This document shows, piece after piece, positions 42,992 through 51,252 of a DNA stretch of 64,000 nt. Origin of the DNA: DASUPK01 sp963795665 (GTDB lineage Bacteria > Actinomycetota > Thermoleophilia > Solirubrobacterales > 70-9); NCBI GenBank assembly GCA_963795665.1, contig CAWCIP010000002.1, positions 1 through 64,000 on the forward strand, in the 5' to 3' direction. Positions within the stretch are counted from its first letter, which is position 1. Every line of letters begins with the position of its first letter. The translations under genes were made by a program, and so were the position numbers. The notes beneath the pieces are model-generated. The model saw only the letters and a program-made list of their open reading frames with translations, made no database searches and was not told the DNA's origin.

Positions 42992-43639
42992 TCAGTGGAA
43001 GAGCGGCTTGACCAGGAGGACGTGGGCGCCCGTCCAGGCGTGCGCACCGTCCCTCTCCACCAGGGGCTCCGCGGCCGCCAGCTCGAGGGGAGAGGTCGTC
43101 GCCCAGATCAGGCCCTCGCCGAGGAGGGTCTCCCTGAGCTCCGGTTCGTCCAGCAGCAGGCGGCCCGGAGGCCCGGGAGCCGGCCCCTCGAGCCGGAATC
43201 CGAGCGAGATCGCCGCCACTCCCCCCGGCCTCAGCACCCGGTGCAGCTCCAGCGCCGCGGAGCGGGCCTCGCCGAGGCCCGCGAGCCGCTCGACGGCGCC
43301 GGCGCAGAGGATCACGCCGAACGAGGCGTCCTCGTGATCGAGCCGGAGGGCGCTCGCCGCCTCCGGCAGGTGCTCCACCAGCCGCGCGCCGGGCCTGAGC
43401 CGGCCCACCGCCTCCTCCACGCCGGGACCGACCGCGAGCACGTCGGCATCGCCGGAGAGCACGCCGAGCAGATCGAAGCCGTGCAGCGCCATGGCGAGCT
43501 CCCAGCGGCGGCGCTCACCCCCCGGTTCCGCGTTCCCCGCAGGCACCCGCTCGATCAGCTCCCGCAGCCGCTGGTCTCGAAAGTCGGGTCGCTCGCAGAG
43601 CTTGCAGCGCAGGTGCTGGTCCGAGAGCGTCCGCGCCAA
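42992..43639 (-). CDS. CKLC-type methyltransferase (short paralog)
   Basis: 215 aa. LRCKLCERPDFRDQRLRELI corresponds to the N-terminus of the enzyme at 31821. VLAVGPGVEEAVGRL, ASFGVILCAGAVERLAGL and HRVLRPGGVAAISLGFRLEG align with that protein's methyltransferase core, although motif I is weaker here. It is about 90 aa shorter. Starts at TTG 43639, exactly 9 nt after TATACT (43654-43649, minus), so it has its own leaderless promoter in spite of lying just behind the second gmd. Confidence 0.82.
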   Translation of the reverse strand: MARTLSDQHLRCKLCERPDFRDQRLRELIERVPAGNAEPGGERRRWELAMALHGFDLLGVLSGDADVLAVGPGVEEAVGRLRPGARLVEHLPEAASALRLDHEDASFGVILCAGAVERLAGLGEARSAALELHRVLRPGGVAAISLGFRLEGPAPGPPGRLLLDEPELRETLLGEGLIWATTSPLELAAAEPLVERDGAHAWTGAHVLLVKPLFH

Positions 43640-43648
43640 GGGGCGGTG

Positions 43649-43654
43649 AGTATA
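43649..43654 (-). promoter_or_regulatory. -10 box, leaderless start
   Basis: A perfect TATACT on the minus strand, 9 nt before the TTG start of the CKLC methyltransferase. The spacing equals that of the SnoaL-type promoters. No ribosome site in between. Confidence 0.5.
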
Positions 43655-43669
43655 GGTAGCGGCTTCGCG

Positions 43670-44636
43670 CTAACCCGGGGCGAGCGCCTCGAGGTCCGCC
43701 CGCACCATCATCTCCACGACCTCCTCGAAGGAGACGCGCGGCTTCCAGCCGAGCTTGTCCGCGGCCTTCGCCGGGTCGGCCACCAGCTCCTCGATGTCGG
43801 CGGGCCGCGCCAGCTCCGGATCGATGCGGACGTGGTCGTCCGCCTTCAGGTCGACGCAGGCGAAGGCCGCCTCGACGAGGTCCCGCACCGAGTGCGAGAC
43901 GCCCGGTCCCGATCACGTAGTCGTCGGCCTCGTCCTGCTGCAGCATCAGCCACATCGCCTCGACGTACTCCTTGGCATAGCCCCAGTCGCGCCGCACGTC
44001 GAGGTTGCCGAGGACGAGCTCGCTCTGCGAGGCCCAGCTTGATCGACGCGACGCCCCGGCTGATCCGCCGGGTGACGAACGCCTCGCCCTCGGCGGGGCG
44101 ACTCGTGGTTGAAGAGGATCCCCGAGCTGGCGTGCAGCCCGAAGCTCTCGCGGTAGTTGACGGTGATGAAGTGGCCGTAGACCTTGGACACGCCGTACGG
44201 GCTGCGCGGATAGAAGGGCGTGCTCTCGCTCTGGGGCGTCTCGCGGGCGCGGCCGAACATCTCCGAGGAGGACGCCTGGTAGAAGCGCGCCTCCGGGCAG
44301 GCCTCTCGGATTCCCTCGAGCAGGCGGGTCACGCCGACCGCGGTGTACTCGGCGGTCGCTACGGCGAGCCGCCAGGACTCCGCCACCGAGGACATCGCCG
44401 CCAGGTTGTAGATCTCGTCGGGGGTGGACTCCCGGAGCACGTCCGACCAGCGAGCCCTCATCGAGCAGGTCGCCCGGGTAGAGGGTGAGCCGGTCGGCGA
44501 TCGGCTCCAGCCGCTCGAAGGGGCGGTCGGCGGACCCGTGGACCAGGCCGTGGACCTCGTAGCCCTTCTCGAGAAGGAGCTCGGCCAGGTAGCTGCCGTC
44601 CTGCCCGCTGATGCCGGTGATCAGGGCGCGCTTCAT
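43670..44636 (-). pseudogene. gmd: GDP-mannose 4,6-dehydratase (second copy, several frameshifts)
   Basis: The gene begins normally at ATG 44636 with ALITGISGQDGSYLAELLLE and EVHGLVHGSADRPFERL. Shifts occur near 44450, 44100, 44040 and 43900. In between, Gmd sequence continues in other frames: PDEIYNLAAMSSVAESW, FYQASSSEMFGRARETPQ, PYGVSKVYGHFITVNYRES, RRDWGYAKEYVEAMWLMLQQ and LGWKPRVSFEEVVEMMV. All expected active-site segments survive. The lack of stops within segments suggests errors in the sequence, but real inactivation cannot be excluded, since an intact copy exists at 30740. The ATG overlaps the stop of the upstream GT4 gene. Confidence 0.8.
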
Positions 44637-45829
44637 GGAGCCGGAACCTCCACCCGGTCGAGCGGCATCTCGAGCGCGCGCTCGTAGCCCTCCAGCGTCC
44701 GCCGCGCCACCCGCTCCCAGGTGTAGAGCTCCACCCGCCGGCGCGAGCGCTCGCGGAGCGCATCCAGCTTGCCCGGCGTCTCGAGGACCTCGCGGATGCA
44801 GCGGGCGATGTCCACGGGGTCGGCGGGGTCGAACGTGGCGTCGAGGTCGCCGAGCAGCTCCGGCATCGCGGAGGTACCGCTCGCCGCCACCGCCGCTCCG
44901 CAGGTCATCGCCTCCAGGATCGGAAGGCCGGCGCCCTCGTAGAGGCTGGGAAAGACGAAGAGCTCGCTGCTCCGGTAGAGCGCCGCCAGGTCCCGGTCCG
45001 AGACGAACCCGGTGAGCAGGAGGTTCCGGGACTCGATGCCGAGGCGCCGCGCGAAGATCCGCAGCCTGAAGCGCAGATGGGGGGCAAGGTTGCAGGCGAT
45101 GACGAGCTGGTGCGCGTCCCGCATCGGCGCCGGCAGCTCCGCGTATCCGCGGATGGCACCTTCGAGGTTCTTGCGGTAGTCGACCCCTCCGACGTAGAGC
45201 AGGAAGCCGGGCCGGACCTTCGGCAGCGCCGAGCGCAGGACGGAGTCCGCCTGCCCTCGCGACTTCACGAGCGAGGAGAAGCGGTCCGAGACCCCCGAGT
45301 CGATCACGGTGATCCGCTCCTCCGGGACGTTGAGGTGCTCCATCGCGTCATCGGCGGTCTGCTGGGAGATCGTCAGGATCTGCTGGGCGGATCCGAGCAG
45401 CCCGAGGCGCGCGATCCATGCAGTCGCCATGTAGCCCCAGTCGGCGTTGTAGTGCTCGCGCATGATCAGCGGGATCAGGTCGTAGAGGGTGACCACCAGC
45501 CGGGAATCGCGGCTCCACCACGGCCAGATCTCCTCCAGGTCCAGATCGGCCTCGAAGGGCGACATCACGTGGTAGATCGGCGGCACGCCGCCGGCAGGCC
45601 CTCGGTCCCGCGTCTGCCAGGCGGACTTCCCGGAGTCGCGCAACGGCTCGGCGACGGGCGGGACCGGCACGTCGGGGCTGAGCCCGATCCCGCCGATGGC
45701 CTCGGGGGCGAGCTCCAGCAGCGCGAGGGCATGCTCGGTGACGTAGCGGGCGATCCCGCGCTCGGCATGACCAACGCTCTGGGTCCCCCGGGCATCGAGC
45801 CAGACGGACCCGGGATCGATCCGCCCCAT
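44633..45829 (-). CDS. Family 4 glycosyltransferase
   Basis: 398 aa. VWLDARGTQSVGHAERGIAR, YVGGVDYRKNLEGAIRGYAE and FPSLYEGAGLPILEAMTCG show the GT-B fold and E-x7-E donor motif. It aligns over its whole length with the first half of the two-domain enzyme at 33490. LYDLIPLIMREHY in the N-terminal domain is shared by both. ATG 45829 lies 2 nt after the stop of a coiled-coil gene. Its stop overlaps the gmd start (ATGA). An O-chain mannosyl- or fucosyltransferase role is plausible but not shown. Confidence 0.92.
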   Translation of the reverse strand: MGRIDPGSVWLDARGTQSVGHAERGIARYVTEHALALLELAPEAIGGIGLSPDVPVPPVAEPLRDSGKSAWQTRDRGPAGGVPPIYHVMSPFEADLDLEEIWPWWSRDSRLVVTLYDLIPLIMREHYNADWGYMATAWIARLGLLGSAQQILTISQQTADDAMEHLNVPEERITVIDSGVSDRFSSLVKSRGQADSVLRSALPKVRPGFLLYVGGVDYRKNLEGAIRGYAELPAPMRDAHQLVIACNLAPHLRFRLRIFARRLGIESRNLLLTGFVSDRDLAALYRSSELFVFPSLYEGAGLPILEAMTCGAAVAASGTSAMPELLGDLDATFDPADPVDIARCIREVLETPGKLDALRERSRRRVELYTWERVARRTLEGYERALEMPLDRVEVPAP

Positions 45830-45831
45830 CT

Positions 45832-46158
45832 TCAACCGGCGTGCGGACGGGCCTCGAGGGCCTCGTCGTCCTCGGCTGAGGAGCGATCCCCGCGCTCCAG
45901 CAGCTCCCGCAGCGCGCCGAGCTCCCGCTCGATCGCGGCGAGCCGCTGATCCAGCGCGCGCACCTCGCTGCCGAGGTGGGTGACCGCCTCGACCGAGGCG
46001 GAGCCGAGTCGCTCGGTCTGCTGGTCGATATCGCGCAGCCGGTCGCGGAAGACGACCTGGTAGACGCTCGCGAGCATTCTCCGCACCGCCGAGAGCACGC
46101 CCGCCAGCGCGCGCTGGAGCACGGAGACTGCGCGCTTGTCCGAAGATCCGGTGTCCAC
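45832..46158 (-). CDS. Coiled-coil protein, 108 aa
   Basis: A small protein with an amphipathic N-terminal helix (VLQRALAGVLSAVRRML) followed by a heptad-patterned segment (RLRDIDQQTERLGSASVEAV and LGSEVRALDQRLAAIERELG), then an acidic tail. No enzyme motif. Similar helix-coil sequence starts the 32754-33490 protein, and both lie directly before a GT4 gene of the same type. A scaffold or chain-length role at the membrane, as for coiled-coil partners of O-antigen enzymes, is a guess. Confidence 0.68.
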   Translation of the reverse strand: MDTGSSDKRAVSVLQRALAGVLSAVRRMLASVYQVVFRDRLRDIDQQTERLGSASVEAVTHLGSEVRALDQRLAAIERELGALRELLERGDRSSAEDDEALEARPHAG

Positions 46159-46178
46159 GTCGGTGAAAAGGCCTGCGT

Positions 46179-47438
46179 TCAGGCGGGAGGCGGAGCCGCC
46201 AGAAGGATACGGTCTTCCTCTGCAAGGCTCCGCCCGCCGATCCGCCTGTAGTGGGCGCGAAAGAGGCGCGCGGTGCGGTCCCAGCTGAAGAGCTCACTGC
46301 GCTTGCGGCCGCGCTCGGCCAGGTCGCGCCGCAGCTCCTCATCGGTCCAGATTCGCCGCACGGCATCGGCCATCTCGCCGGTGTCCTCCGGGTCGAACAG
46401 CAACCCGGCGTCGCCGACCACGTCGGGAAGGCCGGTCGCCGTCGACGACGCCACCGGGAGCCCGGCGTCGAACGCCTCGCAGACCGGCAGCCCCCAGCCC
46501 TCGAACCTGCTGGGGAAGACCAACCCCGTCGCCAGCTCGTAGAGGCCGCGAAGCTCGAGGGGGGTGACGAAGCCCGGAAACCGGGTGAGCGGCTCGAGGC
46601 CGAGCCGGCCGATGAGCTCCTGGAGCCGGCGGTAGTCGCCGGTCTGCTTGCCGGGACAGACCAGCGGGATGGCGATCCCGTGCTCGTCCCGGATGGATGC
46701 CAGCGCCTCCAGCAGCCGCGCGTGGTTCTTGTGGGGCCAGGTCTGCGCCGGATAGAGCAGGAACGACTCCGGCAGCGAAAGGCGCGAGCGCAGCTCGCCG
46801 AGGTCGCGGTCGGTGGGGGACGGATACTCGCCCAGCACCGATCCGCCGGGGACGACGGCGACCTTCTCGGAGGGCAGGTCGTAGCTCTCGACGAAGTCGC
46901 GCTTTCCCCACGAGGTCATCGCCACGACCAACGCCGCCCGGTTGCTGTGTGTCCGGTAGACGCGTTCGCGCCTCGCGCGCACCCAGGGGCTGAACAGCTC
47001 GGGCAGATGCAGGTGCTGGAGATCGTGCGGCTGGTAGATGCTCGGGACGTCGGTGGTGAACGCGTCCTGGAACGGGAAGTGGACGACGTCGGCCCCGGCG
47101 CGCTCGACGGTCCCGTCGGAGGGGCGCACGGCGAAGGAGTGGCCGATGCCCGGCAGGCGCTCCATCAGGCCGCGGGCGACGGCGCGCGAGCGCCGAGACA
47201 GATGGCCGCGGCGCGGATGCAGGACGCGGCAGGGGCCGCCGAGGTATGGGCGGAGCCAATCGTCATGCTCGGGAAGGGTGAGAAAGAGGTACTCCTCGTC
47301 GCCGTCGTCGAGCCTGGAGAGGGCTGCGGCGAGTCCGATCACCACCTGCTCGACCCCGCCGAAGCGGGCCTCGCCGAGCCGGGCGTCGATGCAGACGCGC
47401 AGGGGTTTGCTCACGTTCGGCTGAAGCGGGCTTGCCAT
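46179..47438 (-). CDS. Family 4 glycosyltransferase
   Basis: 419 aa. LRVCIDARLGEARFGGVEQV, YPAQTWPHKNHARLLEALAS and FPSRFEGWGLPVCEAFDAG give the GT-B fold with the family 4 donor motif. It is a clear paralog of the enzyme at 39056, down to the end motif AHYRRIGGRSLAEEDR. It begins the minus-strand run that contains the second gmd, and lies divergent from the GDP-fucose synthase gene with 38 nt between starts. Confidence 0.92.
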   Translation of the reverse strand: MASPLQPNVSKPLRVCIDARLGEARFGGVEQVVIGLAAALSRLDDGDEEYLFLTLPEHDDWLRPYLGGPCRVLHPRRGHLSRRSRAVARGLMERLPGIGHSFAVRPSDGTVERAGADVVHFPFQDAFTTDVPSIYQPHDLQHLHLPELFSPWVRARRERVYRTHSNRAALVVAMTSWGKRDFVESYDLPSEKVAVVPGGSVLGEYPSPTDRDLGELRSRLSLPESFLLYPAQTWPHKNHARLLEALASIRDEHGIAIPLVCPGKQTGDYRRLQELIGRLGLEPLTRFPGFVTPLELRGLYELATGLVFPSRFEGWGLPVCEAFDAGLPVASSTATGLPDVVGDAGLLFDPEDTGEMADAVRRIWTDEELRRDLAERGRKRSELFSWDRTARLFRAHYRRIGGRSLAEEDRILLAAPPPA

Positions 47439-47476
47439 CGCGGCGAGGGTAATCCGCCAGGTACCCTCATGCCTCG

Positions 47477-48554
47477 ATGGCCGACAGCACTCCAGACCCG
47501 CGATTCTGGTCCGGCAAGCAGGTCGTCGTCACCGGCGGCGCGGGCTTCCTCGGCGGGCCGACGGTGGCGATGCTCGGTGACCTCGGCGCCGAGGTGAGGA
47601 TCACGCGATCCGCCGAGCACGATCTCCGCGACCGCGAGGCCTGTCTGGCGGCGCTGGCGGGCGCCCAGGTCGTCATCCACCTGGCCGCCAACGTGGGCGG
47701 CATCGGCTACAACCGCCGCAACCCCGGCCCGCTGGCCCACGACAACCTCGCCATGGGGCTGAACGTCTTCGAGGCCAGTCGCGAGCTGGGCGTCGAGAAG
47801 CTCGTCGCCGCCTGCTCGGTCTGCGCTTATCCCAAGTTCACCCCGGTCCCGTTCAAGGAGGAGAACATCTGGGACGGCTACCCGGAGGAGTCGAACGCCC
47901 CCTATGGCCTGGCGAAGAAGATGCTGCTCGTGCTCAGCGACTCGTATCGCCGCCAGTACGACCTCGATTCGTGCGCCCCGGTGATGGCCAATCTCTACGG
48001 GCCGGGGGACAACTTCGACCTCGAGGACTCCCACGTGATCGCGGCGATGATCCACAAGTACGTGCTGGCGGCCGACCGCGGCGACCCGGAGGTCGTTCTC
48101 TGGGGAACCGGGAAGCCGTCGCGCGAGTTCCTCTATGTGGACGACGCCGCCCTGGCGCTGGTCCTCTGCGCGGAGCGATTGGGGGCCTCGGAGCCGGTCA
48201 ACATCGGCACGGGCAAGGAGACGAGCATCCGGGACCTGGCCGGGATGATCTCGGAGCTCGCCGGCTTCGAGGGGAAGACGTCCTGGGACGAGAGCCGCCC
48301 GGATGGGCAGCCGAAGCGCTACCTCGATACCTCTCGTGCTCGCGAGCTGATCGGCTTCGAGGCCGAGACGCCGCTGGCGGAGGGGCTGAAGCGGAGACTC
48401 CCGCCCGGACGGACAGCCGAAGCGCTATCTCGACATCAGCCGGGCCCGTGGCCTGATCGGCTTCGAGGCCGACACGCCGCTGGGCGAGGGACTGAGGCGA
48501 ACGATCGAGTCGTTCCGCGCCGTAGACCTGTCGACAGTCGGCTCCTCCGCTTAG
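47477..48554 (+). CDS. GDP-L-fucose synthase-like epimerase/reductase with internal duplication
   Basis: This enzyme converts GDP-4-keto-6-deoxymannose (product of Gmd) to GDP-L-fucose. VVVTGGAGFLGGPTVAML binds NADP. Cys in ACSVCAYPKF, Tyr and Lys in NAPYGLAKKM, and His in LEDSHVIAAM match the catalytic residues of the GMER/Fcl family, and NLYGPGDNFD is diagnostic. The 3' part is duplicated in tandem as two 106-bp copies about 79% identical (48290-48395 and 48396-48501), and the second copy is out of frame. Deleting one copy restores a 323-aa protein ending TVGSSA at TAG 48552-48554, the family's normal length. Confidence 0.85.
48290..48501 (+). repeat. 106-bp diverged tandem duplication in the fucose synthase gene
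   Basis: Copy 1 (48290-48395) encodes ESRPDGQPKRYLDTSRAREL. Copy 2 (48396-48501) encodes DSRPDGQPKRYLDISRARGL in a different frame. I count 22 differences in 106 bases, many at third codon positions. That pattern is expected of two homologous alleles rather than a fresh slippage duplication. Confidence 0.85.
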
Positions 48555-48563
48555 CCTGCCGGA

Positions 48564-50282
48564 ATGAAATCGGCCATTGGCCGACTAGATCGGCTTGCCG
48601 GCTCCGCCTGGTTCGCCTACGGCTCGATCTCCCTGATCCAGGCCAAGGTCCTCTGGGGAATCTGGGAGCACCGGGACCTCACCTCCGGCGATACGACCCA
48701 CTACTTCGTCGATGCGAGTCGGTGGACGCACGGGCTCCACCTCGATCCAATCTGGTCTCCGCTCTACGCCTTCCTCTGGGGCTCGCTGCGCTGGGTCTTC
48801 GACGATCCGTACACGACCACGATCCTGCACCGGGTCCTGATCGTCTTCACCGCGACGCTGCTGGTCCTGGCCGTGCTCCGCCGGCTGCTCTCCCCGGGGA
48901 TCGCGTGGGCGCTGGCGGTCTGGTGGGCGATCCTGCCGATCAACTACGACGTCCTCTACGAGATCCATCTCTTCGCGCTCCTGCCTGAGCTGCTGGCCGT
49001 CCTGATCGCGCTCACCTGGTCGGGTCTGCGGATGCGCGCTGGCGTCTTCGCGGTGCTGCTGGCGTCAACGATCCTGATCCGCAACGAGGTCGCGGTCGCC
49101 CTGGCGGTCTGGGCCGCAGCGTGGATCGCCTACGAGGTTCGGCTCCGGCGACGTGGCGAGGGCACCGAGCCGCGCCGGCTCGCGGCCGCCGCCGGCCTGC
49201 CGATCCTGGCAATCGGGGCGGTGACGGGCGCGGTCATCCTCAGCTCCCCGAACGACGACCTTGGGGGGCGCTTCGAAGATCACCAGGCGCTCAGCGTCTG
49301 CCAGGCCTACGCCCTTGGCTACGAGCAGCGAAACAGCGACTTCACCGGTTCGCCGTTCACCGGCTGCGAGCGCCTGATGGACCGTGACTTCGGCAAGCCC
49401 ATGCCGACAATGCTCGCCGCGATCCGCGCCAACCCGGGCGCGATGGGCGAGCACTTCCTATGGAACGCCCGGCTCCTTCCGTACGGCCTGCAGCTGATGC
49501 TCTTCGACCGGATCTCGGCCGGCGGTCAGAACCAGGATCCGGACTACGTGCCCGTCACGGCGGAGTCGGGCCTGGCCCTGGCCGGATCGGCGCTGGTGGT
49601 CGCATTCGTGCTGGGCGGGCTCGTGCTGCTCTGGCGGGACGGCCACCGCTGGTGGAGGGACTGGATCGGCCCGCGCGCCTGGGGGTGGGTGGCGCTCGGT
49701 GCGCTGGTGGCCACGGCGGTGCTGGCGGCGCTCTGGCAGCGGCCGCGGCCGGAGTACCTCTATGGCCTCTCGGTCGCCATCCTGGCGGCGATCGGCCTCT
49801 GCGCCATGGCCTATGCTGATCACTGGCCCGTCCTGAAACGGGCGCGGCCCGCGATTCCGATCGTGGCGCTCCTGCTGCTGCTCCTGCTCCCCGTGCACTA
49901 CGGCTCCGGTTACGTCACTCCGCAGGTGGGTCGCACCGGCCGGCCTCAGAAAGAGATGGTCGACAGGCTCTACCCGATCCGGACTGACCTTCGAGGGGAT
50001 CAGGTGAAGCTGCTCGCAACCTCCGCCGGGGCGGGCTGCGCGTACCTCGGCGGCGACGACCCGTGCAAGCCGGTCGTCTGGAAGCCGATCCTGAGCCGCG
50101 ACCCGGGTGACTCCATCCGCGATGTGCTCAAAACCCGCCGGGTCGACTTCGTCTACGTGGACGAGCAGGATCTCGAGGACCCTGCGATCCGCAGCGCGGC
50201 CGAGGAGGCTCAGTCCTCGGGGTGGTCTCGCGCCCCGATCTCCGTGGACCAGAGCTGGCTGCTGCTCAGGCCTCCCCCCTGA
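48564..50282 (+). CDS. Multi-pass membrane protein, GT-C-like
   Basis: 572 aa with about nine hydrophobic helices (for example LIVFTATLLVLAVLRRLL, GVFAVLLASTILIRNEVAVA and PIVALLLLLLLPVHY). An acidic loop near the N-terminus (HRDLTSGDTTHYFVDASRW) precedes the first paired helices, and the C-terminal 120 residues are extracytoplasmic. This topology fits lipid-linked-sugar-dependent GT-C transferases such as PMT-like proteins, but no diagnostic motif is certain. In context it may add a side group outside the membrane. ATG 48564, 9 nt after the fucose synthase stop. Confidence 0.72.
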   Translation: MKSAIGRLDRLAGSAWFAYGSISLIQAKVLWGIWEHRDLTSGDTTHYFVDASRWTHGLHLDPIWSPLYAFLWGSLRWVFDDPYTTTILHRVLIVFTATLLVLAVLRRLLSPGIAWALAVWWAILPINYDVLYEIHLFALLPELLAVLIALTWSGLRMRAGVFAVLLASTILIRNEVAVALAVWAAAWIAYEVRLRRRGEGTEPRRLAAAAGLPILAIGAVTGAVILSSPNDDLGGRFEDHQALSVCQAYALGYEQRNSDFTGSPFTGCERLMDRDFGKPMPTMLAAIRANPGAMGEHFLWNARLLPYGLQLMLFDRISAGGQNQDPDYVPVTAESGLALAGSALVVAFVLGGLVLLWRDGHRWWRDWIGPRAWGWVALGALVATAVLAALWQRPRPEYLYGLSVAILAAIGLCAMAYADHWPVLKRARPAIPIVALLLLLLLPVHYGSGYVTPQVGRTGRPQKEMVDRLYPIRTDLRGDQVKLLATSAGAGCAYLGGDDPCKPVVWKPILSRDPGDSIRDVLKTRRVDFVYVDEQDLEDPAIRSAAEEAQSSGWSRAPISVDQSWLLLRPPP

Positions 50283-50314
50283 TGCGCACTTTCGCTGAAG
50301 CGAGGATCCCGAAC

Positions 50315-50337
50315 ATCCGGCAAGATGTCCGCCGGAT
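50315..50337. promoter_or_regulatory. 7-bp inverted repeat at a gene start
   Basis: ATCCGGC (50315-50321), 9-nt spacer AAGATGTCC, GCCGGAT (50331-50337), ending 3 nt before the start codon of the 303-aa exported protein. Position and symmetry suit an operator or an mRNA hairpin that hides the start. Confidence 0.4.
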
Positions 50338-50340
50338 CGG

Positions 50341-51252
50341 ATGCGCAAGGGGAGAGGGACATTTGCGCTGCTGGTGACGCTCGTCTGTCTCGGGACGGCG
50401 GGTCTCGGGCAAGCGCGGGCCGAGAACCTGACCCTGCCGAACTGGCCGCAGCTGCTCCCGGCCAACCCGTACACGCCGTCCGGCACGGTGCCGCTCGGCT
50501 GGGACGTCTGCAAGAACGGCCAGCCCTCCTGCCCGCAGAACGTGATCAGGGAGATGACCGATCGCTGGCAGCCGCTCGACGCGAGCTGCAATCACGAGGC
50601 CGTCTTCGCGCTCACCTACCTGCGCACGACCCAGGAGTTCGCCCGCACGATCGGCGACGCGCCCGACACCTTCAGCGACATCCCCTGGATCACCCACGAG
50701 GACGCGGTCTTCGCACAGCTCTACTTCAACGCCTATGACGACTACCACGCCGGCCGATCGGTCCCGCTTGCCTGGAAGATCGCCTTCGACGCGGACAGGA
50801 ACCCGAACATCGAGGGGATGGGCGATCTGCTGCTCGGCATGAACGCTCACATCAACCGTGACCTGCCGTACACCCTCGCCCACGTCGGGCTCGTCAAGGC
50901 GGACGGCAGCTCCCGCAAGCTCGACCACGACAAGGTCAACCAGTTCCTGGACCGCGTGATCGACCCGCTCCAGAACGAGCTTGCCCAGCGCTACGACCCG
51001 ATCTTCGCCATCGTCGACGCGGAGCCCTCACCGGCCGACGAGGTCGGAGCGCTCCAGGGGATCAGATTGCTGCGCGAGAACGCCTGGCGCAATGCTGAGG
51101 ACCTGGTCGCGGCCAGGACGCCGCTCGAACGCTCCGTGGTCTCTCAGAACATCGAATCCCAGGCCGCCGTCTTCGCGCTCAACATCGTCGCCGTCAGCAC
51201 GATCCCGGGCTACGGCCATTACCGCGACGCGTACTGCGCCGCGGCTCACTGA
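50341..51252 (+). CDS. Exported DUF5995-like protein
   Basis: 303 aa with a signal peptide (RGTFALLVTLVCLGTAGLGQ, then ARA). The mature part contains HEAVFALTYLRTTQEFARTI, GMGDLLLGMNAHINRDLPYT and SRKLDHDKVNQFLDRVID. The MNAHINxDLP segment is the feature I associate with DUF5995, a family of unknown function; that assignment is from memory. It could be a periplasmic or surface protein made with the polysaccharide. The 3' end overlaps the convergent GT2 by 59 nt. ATG 50341. Confidence 0.75.
   Translation: MRKGRGTFALLVTLVCLGTAGLGQARAENLTLPNWPQLLPANPYTPSGTVPLGWDVCKNGQPSCPQNVIREMTDRWQPLDASCNHEAVFALTYLRTTQEFARTIGDAPDTFSDIPWITHEDAVFAQLYFNAYDDYHAGRSVPLAWKIAFDADRNPNIEGMGDLLLGMNAHINRDLPYTLAHVGLVKADGSSRKLDHDKVNQFLDRVIDPLQNELAQRYDPIFAIVDAEPSPADEVGALQGIRLLRENAWRNAEDLVAARTPLERSVVSQNIESQAAVFALNIVAVSTIPGYGHYRDAYCAAAH

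Noticed and set aside
41475..43337. A 620-codon plus-strand frame opposite FkbM, GNT-I-like and methyltransferase genes
   Set aside because: It spans three recognised minus-strand genes and has shadow-type composition.
43670..44636. True decay of the second gmd
   Set aside because: All active-site segments remain and the pieces have no internal stops, and other genes nearby show single-base shifts at homopolymers; sequence error is the simpler explanation, although not proven.
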